DNA of 45,097 bases, taken from CAZXSK01 sp964642855 (GTDB taxonomy: Bacteria > Planctomycetota > Phycisphaerae > SM23-33). A model generated the notes under the pieces. It had not been told where the DNA came from. It was given only the letters and a program-made list of their open reading frames with translations, and did no database searches. Every line of letters starts with the position of its first letter. Positions within the stretch are counted from its first letter, which is position 1. The position numbers and the translations under genes are program-made. The stretch lies in assembly GCA_964642855.1 (NCBI GenBank), contig CAZXSK010000030.1, forward strand, positions 1-45,097. The letters run 5' to 3'. Below are positions 24,088 to 32,574 of the stretch, piece by piece.

Positions 24088-26756
24088 CAGTCCTCGATGA
24101 CCTCCCCGTCGACCACTTCGTCGACGTCCTCGGATGCGTAATCACCCCCCTCAGCCGGCTGGACCTCCTGGGCCCGCGGCTCGAACGTGAACGTCTTGCC
24201 TTCCGCATCGATCACCACGTGCGTGCCCTCGGTGACCTCGCCGGAGAGAATCCGCTCGGCCAGGCCGTTCTCCAGCTTCTGCTGGATGCACCGCTTCAGA
24301 GGCCGGGCGCCGAAGCTCGGATCCCACCCCAACTCGGCCAGCAGGTTCGCCGCCTCGTCGGTCAGCTCGATCGTAATCCGCTGATCGGCCAGCCGTCCCG
24401 ACAGCTCCCGCACCTGGATGTCCACAATCGCCTGCAGGTGCTCCCGCGTGAGGCTGTGGAAGACGACCGTCTCATCGACGCGGTTGAGGAACTCAGGCCG
24501 GAAGGTCTGCTTCAACGCGTCGGCAATCTTGGCGTCGATCTCCCACTGCTCGGCGCCCTTGCCGGCCAGCTCCTGGATGTACGACGAGGCGATGTTGCTG
24601 GTCATCACGATGATCGTGTTCTTGAAGTCGACGGTCCTGCCCTGGCCATCCGTAAGCCGGCCGTCGTCGAGCACCTGCAGCAACACGTTGAACACGTCGT
24701 TGTGGGCCTTTTCGATCTCGTCGAACAGAATCACGCTGTAGGGCTTGCGGCGGACCGCCTCGGTGAGCCTCCCGCCTTCCTCGTAGCCCACGTACCCGGG
24801 CGGTGCACCGATCAGCCGGGCCACGGAATGCTGCTCCATGAACTCGCTCATGTCGATGCGCACCATGTGGTCTTCGCTGTCGAACAGCAGTTCGGCCAGC
24901 GCCTTGCACAGCTCGGTCTTGCCGACGCCCGTGGGCCCCATGAACAGGAAACTGCCGATGGGCCTGCGACGATCGCCCAGGCCGGCTCGGCTTCTGCGAA
25001 CCGCGTCGGACACCGCACGCAGCGCCTGGTCCTGACCCACCACCCGCCGACGAAGCCGGTCTTCCATCTGCATCAGCTTCGCCCGCTCGGATTCCAGCAG
25101 CTTGGCCACCGGAATGCCCGTCCACTTGGCGACCACCTCCGCGACCTGCTCGGGGGTGACTTCCTCCGAGGTAAAGCCGCCCTGGTCGCGCATGTCCTGC
25201 AGGCGCGATTCGCGTTCGTCCAGCTCGCGCTGCAGGTCGGGCAGCTCGCCGTACTGAATCCTCGCCGCACGCTCGAGGTCGCCGCTGCGCTGGGCCTGCT
25301 CCAGTTCGGTGTGCTTCTCCTCGATGGTGTTCTGCAGGTCCTTGAGCTCCTGGAGGACCTTCGTCTCGTTCTCCCAACTGGCCTGGAAGGCGTTGAACTG
25401 CTCCTGCATCTCGGTCAGTTGTTTCTCGAGCTGCTCCAGCCGGTCGCGGGAGGCCTCGTCCTTCTCCTTCCGCAGCGCCTCGCGCTCGATCTGCAACTGC
25501 ATGATCCGCCGGTTCAGTTCGTCCATCTCAGCGGGCATCGAGTCGATCTCGATGCGAAGCCGGCTGGCGGATTCGTCGATCAGGTCGATCGCCTTGTCCG
25601 GCAGGAACCGCTCGGTGATGTATCGATGACTCATCTGCGCGGCAGCCACCAGCGCCGCATCCTGGATCCGCACGCCGTGGTGGGCATCGTAGCGGGGCTT
25701 GAGCCCGCGAAGAATCGCGATGGTATCCTCGACGCTGGGCTGGTCGACCATCACGGGCTGGAAGCGTCGCTCGAGAGCGGCGTCCTTCTCCACGTGCTTG
25801 CGGTACTCGTCCAACGTGGTCGCGCCGATGCACCGCAGCTCGCCGCGCGCGAGAGCGGGCTTGATCAGGTTCCCCGCCGAGATCGCGCCCTCGGCCGCTC
25901 CGGCGCCCACGACGGTGTGCAGCTCATCGATGAACAGGATGATCCGCCCGTCGGACTCGGTGACTTCCTTGAGCACGGCCTTGAGACGGTCCTCGAACTC
26001 GCCGCGGAACTTCGCCCCCGCCAGCAGCGCGCCCATGTCCAGCGCCATGACCGTCTTGCCCGTCAGGCCGGTCGGCACGTCGCCGTTGACGATCCGCTGG
26101 GCGAGCCCCTCGACGATGGCGGTCTTGCCCACCCCGGGCAGGCCGATCAGCACCGGGTTGTTCTTCGTCCGTCGCGAGAGCACCTGCATGCAGCGGCGGA
26201 TTTCCTCGTCGCGCCCGATCACGGGGTCCAGCTTGCCCTCCCGGGCCATGTCGCACAGGTCGCGGGCGTATCGCTTGAGCGCCTGGTACTTGTCCTCGGG
26301 CGACGCGTCGGTCACGCGCTGACCGCCACGGAGATCCTTCATCGCAGAGAGGATTCCCTCGCGGTCGGCTCCGAGCGTGTCCAGCACCTCGCGGGCGTTG
26401 GAAGGCTCGGTCGCCAACGCAAGCAGCAAGTGCTCCACGGAGATGTATTCGTCGTCCAGGTCGCGGGCTTCCTTGTCTGCCTTGAACAGCACCGAATTGA
26501 ACGCTGGGTCCGGCGTCAGGCCCGCCTGGCTGGACTGCGTCGGAAGACGGTCCAACTCCGACTCGACCACGCTGCGGATCCGCTGGCCGGGTATGCCCAC
26601 CTTCTCCAGCAGAGGCCCGGCCAGTCCCCCCTCCTGCTGCAGCAAGGACTGCAGAAGGTGCAGGGGCGTAACCTGGGCGTGGCCTGCCTCCATCGCGAGC
26701 TGCTGACAGCCTGCGAGGGCTTCCTGGGCTTTGAGCGTTAGCTTTTCTGGATTCAT
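24087..26756 (-). CDS. clpB: ATP-dependent disaggregase ClpB
   Basis: An 889-residue AAA+ chaperone that rescues proteins from aggregates with DnaK. The N domain starts MNPEKLTLKAQEALAGCQQL. The first ATPase has GLPGVGKT at about 205-212; the long ClpB middle coiled coil (about 410-530: RDRLEQLEKQLTEMQEQFNA) separates it from the second ATPase with GPTGVGKTELCKALAELLF and FDEIEKAHNDVFNVLLQVLD. The middle domain identifies ClpB rather than ClpA or ClpC. The ATG at 26756 has GAGGTG seven bases upstream. The 235-bp divergent gap upstream shows no CIRCE-like repeat. The C terminus carries an acidic tail. Confidence 0.97.
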   Translation of the reverse strand: MNPEKLTLKAQEALAGCQQLAMEAGHAQVTPLHLLQSLLQQEGGLAGPLLEKVGIPGQRIRSVVESELDRLPTQSSQAGLTPDPAFNSVLFKADKEARDLDDEYISVEHLLLALATEPSNAREVLDTLGADREGILSAMKDLRGGQRVTDASPEDKYQALKRYARDLCDMAREGKLDPVIGRDEEIRRCMQVLSRRTKNNPVLIGLPGVGKTAIVEGLAQRIVNGDVPTGLTGKTVMALDMGALLAGAKFRGEFEDRLKAVLKEVTESDGRIILFIDELHTVVGAGAAEGAISAGNLIKPALARGELRCIGATTLDEYRKHVEKDAALERRFQPVMVDQPSVEDTIAILRGLKPRYDAHHGVRIQDAALVAAAQMSHRYITERFLPDKAIDLIDESASRLRIEIDSMPAEMDELNRRIMQLQIEREALRKEKDEASRDRLEQLEKQLTEMQEQFNAFQASWENETKVLQELKDLQNTIEEKHTELEQAQRSGDLERAARIQYGELPDLQRELDERESRLQDMRDQGGFTSEEVTPEQVAEVVAKWTGIPVAKLLESERAKLMQMEDRLRRRVVGQDQALRAVSDAVRRSRAGLGDRRRPIGSFLFMGPTGVGKTELCKALAELLFDSEDHMVRIDMSEFMEQHSVARLIGAPPGYVGYEEGGRLTEAVRRKPYSVILFDEIEKAHNDVFNVLLQVLDDGRLTDGQGRTVDFKNTIIVMTSNIASSYIQELAGKGAEQWEIDAKIADALKQTFRPEFLNRVDETVVFHSLTREHLQAIVDIQVRELSGRLADQRITIELTDEAANLLAELGWDPSFGARPLKRCIQQKLENGLAERILSGEVTEGTHVVIDAEGKTFTFEPRAQEVQPAEGGDYASEDVDEVVDGEVIED

Positions 26757-26991
26757 GAAATCACCTCACTCCAATTGAATTGCAATCGGCGTGCCAGACG
26801 TAAGTACTGTATTTGCATACCCCTATTGATCCCCAACCTGTCAGTTTGCCCCGGATAGCCCTGCAGGGGCCAATTCGGCAGTCCGATGCGAGCGAATTCT
26901 GCGCGGAACGCCCTCTTGACCGGTACGTCCAATCACACGAAGAATCTCCACAACGACTTGCTCGCAAGGGAGTGAAAGGACGGAAACCACC

Positions 26992-28164
26992 ATGACACGA
27001 CGAACCATTCTGTTGCTGCTGGCCGGTGTCGCTGCGATGCTTTTGACCCCCGCGCCGGCGCGGGCAGAGCTGTGCAAGGACTGCCAGGGCAAGATGTACA
27101 TCATGTCCGTGGGTACGTGTGAGGAATGCGGCGGCGGGACCTCCAGCGGCGCCCACAAGCTCTGCAAGGCCTGCTCGAAGAAACTCAGCCAGTGCGAGCA
27201 CTGTCGGGCGGCGCTGGGCGACAAGGACGCCAAAGCCGACGACAAACCCCGGAACGGGTCCAAGGATGCCCAGTTCGTCGAGGCAGGTCAGGAGATCCGC
27301 GGCAAGGTCGGCGACCGTGATCTCATGAAACTCGCCCCCGAAAACGGATTCCTTGCCTCCCAGAAGCAGCTCGACAACCTCCTGGACAAATGGGACGCCG
27401 ATCCGAAGGAATGGAAGGTCGATTTCGATAAGAACATCGTGCTGGTCGGCACCGCCCATGGCCCGAACATCGTCCGCGTGATGGCCCGGAAGAAGGACGG
27501 CGCGGTGAAGGTCCTCGCCATGGCCAGCCGCATGGGCGGGCCCGGCTTCGGCTGGGCGATGAAGGTCTACCCCCGCAAGGGCGTCAAGACCGTCAACGGC
27601 GTCGAGCTCCAGCCCGTCGACCAGCAGCCTCTGGACGGCAGCAAGCCGTTACCGCTGGATCTCGACGACGACGGCAAGGCCACCTTCGGACCCTGGACGT
27701 TCCAGTGGACCTACCACCACAAGGCAAGCCGCTCGGAGCGGATCGACGGCAAGCTGCTCTACGCCGGCCAGCCCGTACCCATGCCCTCCGAATTCGGCAA
27801 CAAGTTCGTCTACCGGACGCCCTGGGGGCTGATGGCCTGCAACGACCCTCACCGCCGCTTCGGCTGGCGGGGGTGGCACCCGGTCAAGACAGCCCCCGAC
27901 GCGAACACGCTGCCTCACCCGGTCGCGCTGGCGGGGGGCAGGAAGCTTGACGGCGGCAAAGAGCTTACGGCCAAGCATGGCAAATGGAAGATCGACTTCA
28001 CCCTCGAGAAAGAAGGGACCTGGAGCGAGAAGCGCATCGGCACGTTGACCTGGAACGGCGAAGCAATCGACGCCAAGGCCGGTCAGTGGCTGACTACGCC
28101 CTGGGGCGTCATGCAGTTCTTCGACAATCAGACCGCCCAAGGCTGGCTCAGCGCCGACCTGCTG
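26992..28164 (+). CDS. Exported protein with paired CxxC motifs, truncated by gap
   Basis: About 390 residues before the run of Ns. A signal peptide (MTRRTILLLLAGVAAMLLTP, cleavage near ARA-E) is followed at once by four CxxC pairs (CKDC, CEEC, CKAC, CEHC), typical of a double zinc ribbon, which is unusual in an exported protein. The middle region (about 95-200) includes QEIRGKVGDRDLMKLAPENG. Two later segments share a pattern, each with a TPWG motif (RTPWGLMACND; TTPWGVMQFFDN), suggesting an internal repeat at about 215-300 and 320-390. The frame continues across the Ns into a YbhB-like protein, but this is very likely an artefact. The true end is unknown. Confidence 0.7.
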
Positions 28165-28264
28165 NNNNNNNNNNNNNNNNNNNNNNNNNNNNNNNNNNNN
28201 NNNNNNNNNNNNNNNNNNNNNNNNNNNNNNNNNNNNNNNNNNNNNNNNNNNNNNNNNNNNNNNN
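28165..28264. other. Scaffold gap of exactly 100 Ns
   Basis: One hundred Ns replace real sequence. The round number is the usual placeholder for a gap of unknown size. Genes on the two sides should not be joined. Confidence 0.98.
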
Positions 28265-28689
28265 TGGCGTGGACCAACGTGCCGGAGGGAACCGGGAGTT
28301 TTGCGCTGGTCTGTCATGACCCGGACGCCCCGGCCAAGGGTGGCTGGACGCACTGGGTGATCTACAACATCCCGGCCACCCACCGCCGCATCGCACGGGG
28401 TGTCCGAAAGAAACTGGAGCCCGCGCACAACATGAAGCCCGCCCAAAACGTTCGGATCAGGCATACCGGCGCGAACGTTCGGCAGGGCATGAACAGTTGG
28501 AAGAAACCCGGCTACGGCGGACCCATGCCACCCAAGGGCCATGGCGAGCACAGATACGTGTTCACGCTGTACGCGCTGAAGGAGGATCTGGACCTGCCCG
28601 AAGGCCTGTCGGAAGACCAGCTCATAAAGAAGATGGAATCTAGCCTACTTGAAAAGGCTGAACTTGCAGGAGTTTACGAACGCAAGTGA
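28265..28689 (+). CDS. YbhB/YbcL family (PEBP-like) protein, 5' end missing
   Basis: About 141 residues of the phosphatidylethanolamine-binding-like YbhB/YbcL family. Family motifs are evident: VPEGTGSFALVCHDPDAP, GGWTHWVIYNIPATHRRIAR, NSWKKPGYGGPMPPKGHGEH, RYVFTLYALKEDLDLPEGLS. These proteins have a conserved anion-binding pocket around the DPDAP and GHGEHRY motifs; their role in bacteria is poorly defined. The beginning lies in the scaffold gap. It could be an independent gene or, less likely, a real fusion with the upstream protein. Confidence 0.85.
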
Positions 28690-28730
28690 CAGAATTTTTG
28701 AAAAGTTGACGAAATTGTTGCTGTTCCCCG

Positions 28731-28836
28731 GCGACAATTAGTCCCGCTTTAGGTACAATTTCTGTCGCCCCGACCGGCACGCGGGCAGGTGGACCCCTCT
28801 GCCACCTGTCGCTCCCAACCGGCCGGGGCTTCTTTT
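28731..28836 (+). ncRNA. Candidate short RNA: promoter followed at once by a bipartite terminator hairpin
   Basis: GCGACA (28731-28736) and TACAAT (28754-28759), 17 bases apart, make a fair promoter. From about 28766 the transcript would fold into an outer stem (28767-28777 with 28819-28829, one mismatch) enclosing a second stem (GCAGGTGG with CCACCTGT), followed by TTCTTTT. The RNA would be about 70 bases. A simple terminator for the upstream gene is the main alternative. Confidence 0.4.
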
Positions 28837-28976
28837 GCGCATCTCCGTATAGTCCGTCTCGCAATCGTATGTAGCCATTGAAGGGGATCACCCGACTTGG
28901 CTGCGGGGAAGGATTTCTCCACGAAATCGCTGGTTTCCGCCTAACCGACGCGCCGGCGAGCCTGTCCTCCATGGCA

Positions 28977-28996
28977 GTGACTGACTGGTCAGTCAC
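28977..28996. promoter_or_regulatory. Perfect palindrome GTGACTGACTGGTCAGTCAC
   Basis: Nine-base arms around TG, 54 bases upstream of the PPC-domain gene's ATG. Typical in size and form for a TetR-family operator; its core matches the palindrome at 24074-24087 at 13 of 14 positions. Confidence 0.45.
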
Positions 28997-29049
28997 AAAC
29001 TTCCAGCATCTGCCCCCGCCCCAGGGCGCGGGCCCGGAAGGAGGAAACC

Positions 29050-31011
29050 ATGAACCGCACGACGCCAACGACCCTCGCCGCATTCGCGATACTCCTGGCC
29101 GCTCCCATCGCCGGGGCGCAGGTCCTGTCTCTCCAGAGCGGACAGGGCGCACGCGACCTCACCGGCTACGCCAAGAGCTATACCTACTTCCGCATCCGCG
29201 TCCCCAACGACGCATCCTACCTGATCGTCCAGACCCGCGGCGGACGCGGCGACGTGGATCTCTACCTCCGCCATGCAAGCCAGCCCACCACCGCGCTGTA
29301 CGACTACCGCAGCGTCGGCAAGACCACCGAAGAGCGACTGCATGTCCGCAAGCCCAAAGACGGCTGGTGGCATGTGCTGGTCTACGGCTACACAAGCTAC
29401 CGCGACGTCGAAATCCTCACCCGCACCGACGGCTCGTCCGATGACGATTCCCGCGACGATCGCGTGAGGCGCCTCACCAGTGGCCGGCGTGTCGACGATC
29501 TCCGCGCCCGTCGGGCCGACCAGCGTCTCTACGCCATCGCCGTGCCCTCCGGCGCCGAGTCGCTGACCGTCGAGACCACCGGCGGCGACGGCGACGTGGA
29601 CGTGTACCTTTCGCGCGACGCCCGGCCGACCACCGGCAAGTACGAGAAGCGCTCCACCGGCAAGTGGACGCAGGAACGCATCGTCATCGACCGCCCCGCC
29701 CGCGGGACCTGGTACGTCCTGCTGCACGCCTATCGCGACTACCGCGACGTGTCGCTGCGGGCGACCGTTGCCGAAGGCGACCGCTGGAACGACAAGGACG
29801 ACCCCTGGGACGACAAGGACGACCGGTGGGACGACCACTGGGATGACACGGATGATCGCTGGGACGGTGACTGGAACAACGACCGCGACGAACGCGTGCG
29901 CGTGCTCTCGCCCGAGTCCGGCGACACCTGGCGGGCGGGGCAGCGCGTCGGCATCCGCTGGTCCGCCTCGTCCGACGTCCGATACGTGCGGATTCAATAC
30001 TCCCTGGACGACGGCCGGACGTGGTCGGCCCGGGGCCTGCCCGCCGCCGTGCGAGCCTCCGAAGGGTCCTACACGGTCCGCCTGGCCGAGCGAGACAACC
30101 TGGCCACCAGCCGGGCGCGGATCCGCATCACCGACTACCACGACGCCGACGTCTACGACGTCAGCGAACGGTTCGTGATCGCCGCCCCGGAGAGCACCGA
30201 GACCACCGAAGGCGAAGCAGACCGTTTCGAGTCCGACGACAGCCGCATCGATGCGGTCACCGTGCGGCTCGGCGAGCTCCAGCGGCGGACGATCCACCCC
30301 CGCCGCGACGAAGACTGGATCCGTTTCGTCCCCGACCGGGAGGGCACGTACTACTTCTCCGTGCCCGATACCAACGTCGAACTCCGCGCCGAAGTCTGGG
30401 CCAACGTCGCAGGCCGGGAGAAGCAGCTCAGCCGACACCAGGACATCCGCGAGGGGGCGTCGATCAAGCTCGTCGCCGACGAGCGGACGCGGTACTTCAA
30501 GATCCGCCTGTGGGGCGAGGAGTTCTACAGCACCGGCCTGTACGCGGTGAAGGTCACGGCGGCAGATGGCCACGGGCGCGACGACCGCAACCGCGATCGG
30601 CGCCGGCGTCCCCGCCGGCGCGTGGGCGACCGCCACGAGCCGGACAACACCGCCGCCGCTGCCCGAACCGTCTCGCTGGGCGATCTGGAGAACCGCTCCC
30701 TGCACGAGGGCGACCAGGACTGGATGACCTTCCGCCCGACGAGCACGGGGATCTACTCGCTGACGGTCACCAGCGACATCGAGATCGAGGGCGAGATCTA
30801 CGCCGTCCGCCGCGGCAGGGAGGTGCGGATCCGCAGCTTCGACGTGGACGACGGCGACACCGAGCGGATTCTCTTCGCCGTCAGCTCGCTCGACCGCGAT
30901 ATCCGCATCCGCATCGAGCCCGATGACGATGACGAAAGCGGAGATTATTCGATTCTCGTGAACCAGCCCCGACTGCGGGCGTATAACCACCAGATGCGAC
31001 AGTCTGATTGA
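29050..31011 (+). CDS. Secreted protein with PPC domains and a Trp/Asp repeat linker
   Basis: A 653-residue exported protein (signal peptide MNRTTPTTLAAFAILLAAPI, cleavage near AGA-Q). Two PPC-like beta domains come first (about 22-118 and 150-235; YLIVQTRGGRGDVDLYLRHA and LTVETTGGDGDVDVYLSRDA). A linker at about 242-275 repeats W(D/N)D(K/T)DD. A Kre9/KNH-like domain follows (about 280-378; VRIQYSLDDGRTWSARGLPA). Two more PPC-like domains (about 390-510, 545-645) start with D-W-I/M-(R/T)-F. PPC domains usually occur in secreted enzymes, yet no catalytic domain is present, so this is probably a surface or matrix protein. AAGGAGG lies five bases before the ATG. Confidence 0.8.
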   Translation: MNRTTPTTLAAFAILLAAPIAGAQVLSLQSGQGARDLTGYAKSYTYFRIRVPNDASYLIVQTRGGRGDVDLYLRHASQPTTALYDYRSVGKTTEERLHVRKPKDGWWHVLVYGYTSYRDVEILTRTDGSSDDDSRDDRVRRLTSGRRVDDLRARRADQRLYAIAVPSGAESLTVETTGGDGDVDVYLSRDARPTTGKYEKRSTGKWTQERIVIDRPARGTWYVLLHAYRDYRDVSLRATVAEGDRWNDKDDPWDDKDDRWDDHWDDTDDRWDGDWNNDRDERVRVLSPESGDTWRAGQRVGIRWSASSDVRYVRIQYSLDDGRTWSARGLPAAVRASEGSYTVRLAERDNLATSRARIRITDYHDADVYDVSERFVIAAPESTETTEGEADRFESDDSRIDAVTVRLGELQRRTIHPRRDEDWIRFVPDREGTYYFSVPDTNVELRAEVWANVAGREKQLSRHQDIREGASIKLVADERTRYFKIRLWGEEFYSTGLYAVKVTAADGHGRDDRNRDRRRRPRRRVGDRHEPDNTAAAARTVSLGDLENRSLHEGDQDWMTFRPTSTGIYSLTVTSDIEIEGEIYAVRRGREVRIRSFDVDDGDTERILFAVSSLDRDIRIRIEPDDDDESGDYSILVNQPRLRAYNHQMRQSD

Positions 31012-31093
31012 GACTCCGGGCTGGACAACAGCCCGAAGAGGCACCTGAAAACAAGACTCGCACCCGCGTTTTCAGATGCCAATCCAGCGACGA

Positions 31094-31140
31094 CCGCCGG
31101 GCCCAGGGTTTTCCTCCTTCCCCCAGGCCCGGCGGTTTTT
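31094..31140 (+). terminator. Intrinsic terminator after the PPC-domain gene
   Basis: CCGCCGGGCC (31094-31103) pairs perfectly with GGCCCGGCGG (31126-31135) and is followed by TTTTT. A second hairpin (CTGAAAAC with GTTTTCAG) lies just upstream. Confidence 0.85.
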
Positions 31141-31316
31141 CTGCATCCCGCCCGGCACCGACTCTACTCCCACCACGCTCCCGTCGCCGCTTCGAGACGA
31201 TCCATCCGTCCGCCAGGCCTGCCGGACCTCCCGCCGCGACCCGCCTTGACCACCCCGCCGGCGGGCCCTACAATCCATCCCGACACGCCCCGATCCCGCC
31301 CGGTCGGGGCCCGTGC

Positions 31317-31404
31317 GGTAGGGTGTCCGAGTGGCCGAAGGAGACGGTTTTGAAAACCGTTGAAGGGTATCCCCCTTCCGTGGGTTCGAATCCCACCCCT
31401 ACCG
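31317..31404 (+). tRNA. tRNA-Ser (anticodon UGA)
   Basis: An 88-base serine tRNA. The acceptor arms GGTAGGG and CCCTACC pair fully with discriminator G. The anticodon stem ACGGT/ACCGT encloses loop TTTGAAA with anticodon TGA at 31351-31353. The long variable arm of class II tRNAs is present, and the T arm shows GTGGGTTCGAATCCCAC. CCA is not encoded. Confidence 0.97.
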
Positions 31405-31488
31405 CTTCGCTTGCCGCCAGAACCGTCCCGGCCGCGTTCCGCCCTTCGCGGGCCCAGGCGCAGCCGGACACCAACACGGAAAGACCTC

Positions 31489-32484
31489 ATGCTGCGACGA
31501 CAACTGGGACAGTCCGACCTGAACGTAACCGCCATCACCCTCGGAGCCTGGGCGATCGGCGGATGGATGTGGGGCGGGCAGGAAACCGACGACGCCATCC
31601 GCGCCATCGACGCCTCCATCGACGAGGGCATCGACACCATCGACACCGCCGCGGTCTACGGCTTCGGACGCAGCGAGGAAATCGTCGGACGCGCCGTAGC
31701 CGGCAAGCGCGACAAGGTCCGCATCCTCACCAAGTACGGCCTGCGGTGGGACCGCCCGGGCGAAGGCGAGGTCCGCTTCCAGACCCACGACCTCGACGGC
31801 AACCCGCTGACGGTCATGCGGAACTCCCGCCCCGACAGCGTCATCGAAGAGTGCGAGCGGAGCCTCCGCCGCCTCGGCACCGAGTACATCGACCTCTATC
31901 AATGCCACTGGCCGGACCCCACCACGCCCATCGAGCAGACCTTCGGCGCCATCGAGAAGCTGCTCAAGCAGGGCAAGATCCGCGCCGCCGGCGTGAGCAA
32001 CTACACGCCCGAGCAGATGGAACGTGCCCGCAAGGTCGTGCCCCTGGCCTCCGACCAGCCGCCCTACAGCATGGTCCTCCGCGATATCGAAGACGACGTG
32101 CTGCCCTACTGCCGCGAGCACAACATCGGCGTGATCTGCTACTCGCCCCTGCAGCGCGGCCTGCTGACCGGCAAGATCACCGAAGACTACTCCTTCGACG
32201 GCGACGACCACCGCAAAGACAACGCGTTCTTCCAGCCGGGCAATATCCGCCGCGTCAACGCCTTCCTCGACCGCATCCGCCCCATCGCCGAAACCCACAA
32301 CGCCACCCTCGCCCAACTCGTGATCAACTGGACGATCCACCGGCCGGGCATCACCGCCGCCCTGGTCGGCGCCCGCAACGAGAAGCAGGCCCGCGAGAAC
32401 GCCCGCGCCGCACGCATCGAACTCTCCGAGGAGGAAACCCGCACCATCAACGAACTGCTCGCGGAAGTCGAAATCGAGCGTTGA
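31489..32484 (+). CDS. Aldo/keto reductase
   Basis: A 331-residue NADPH-dependent aldo/keto reductase with the full catalytic tetrad: Asp52 and Tyr57 in IDTAAVYGFGRSEEIVGRA, Lys82 in ILTKYGL and His140 in YIDLYQCHWPDP. The C-terminal coenzyme-binding part has TAALVGARNEKQARENARAA. The length and the QTHDLDGNPL insert suggest the YajO/IolS-like group. The ATG at 31489 has GGAAAG six bases upstream; the frame is open upstream but would run through the tRNA. The substrate cannot be told from sequence. Confidence 0.93.
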   Translation: MLRRQLGQSDLNVTAITLGAWAIGGWMWGGQETDDAIRAIDASIDEGIDTIDTAAVYGFGRSEEIVGRAVAGKRDKVRILTKYGLRWDRPGEGEVRFQTHDLDGNPLTVMRNSRPDSVIEECERSLRRLGTEYIDLYQCHWPDPTTPIEQTFGAIEKLLKQGKIRAAGVSNYTPEQMERARKVVPLASDQPPYSMVLRDIEDDVLPYCREHNIGVICYSPLQRGLLTGKITEDYSFDGDDHRKDNAFFQPGNIRRVNAFLDRIRPIAETHNATLAQLVINWTIHRPGITAALVGARNEKQARENARAARIELSEEETRTINELLAEVEIER

Positions 32485-32574
32485 TCGGCGCCCGCGCCCC
32501 CGGCTGCATGCGCGCGTTGCCCACCGAAGGATCCCCGCGCCCACTCCGCCGGACCGACCGGCAGGACAAGCGCC

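Larger units (their letters stand above)
28690..29049. other. 360-bp intergenic region with RNA and operator candidates
   Basis: Between the YbhB-like gene and the PPC-domain gene. It holds a promoter-terminator pair that could make a short RNA (28731-28836) and a 20-bp palindrome (28977-28996). The last bases are the strong ribosome site of the next gene. No protein frame is evident. Confidence 0.6.

Noticed and set aside
24219..26741. Plus-strand 840-codon frame opposite clpB.
   Set aside because: Antisense of ClpB; the minus strand carries both Walker motifs and the middle domain.
26757..26991. CIRCE or heat-shock operator before clpB.
   Set aside because: No nine-base inverted repeat of the CIRCE type and no convincing sigma-32-like boxes could be found.
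26992..28689. Single 565-codon fusion protein.
   Set aside because: The frame crosses 100 Ns of unknown true length, so the join cannot be trusted. Described as two partial genes.
31360..31488. N-terminal extension of the aldo/keto reductase.
   Set aside because: It would overlap the tRNA-Ser gene; the ATG at 31489 has a good ribosome site and matches family N termini.
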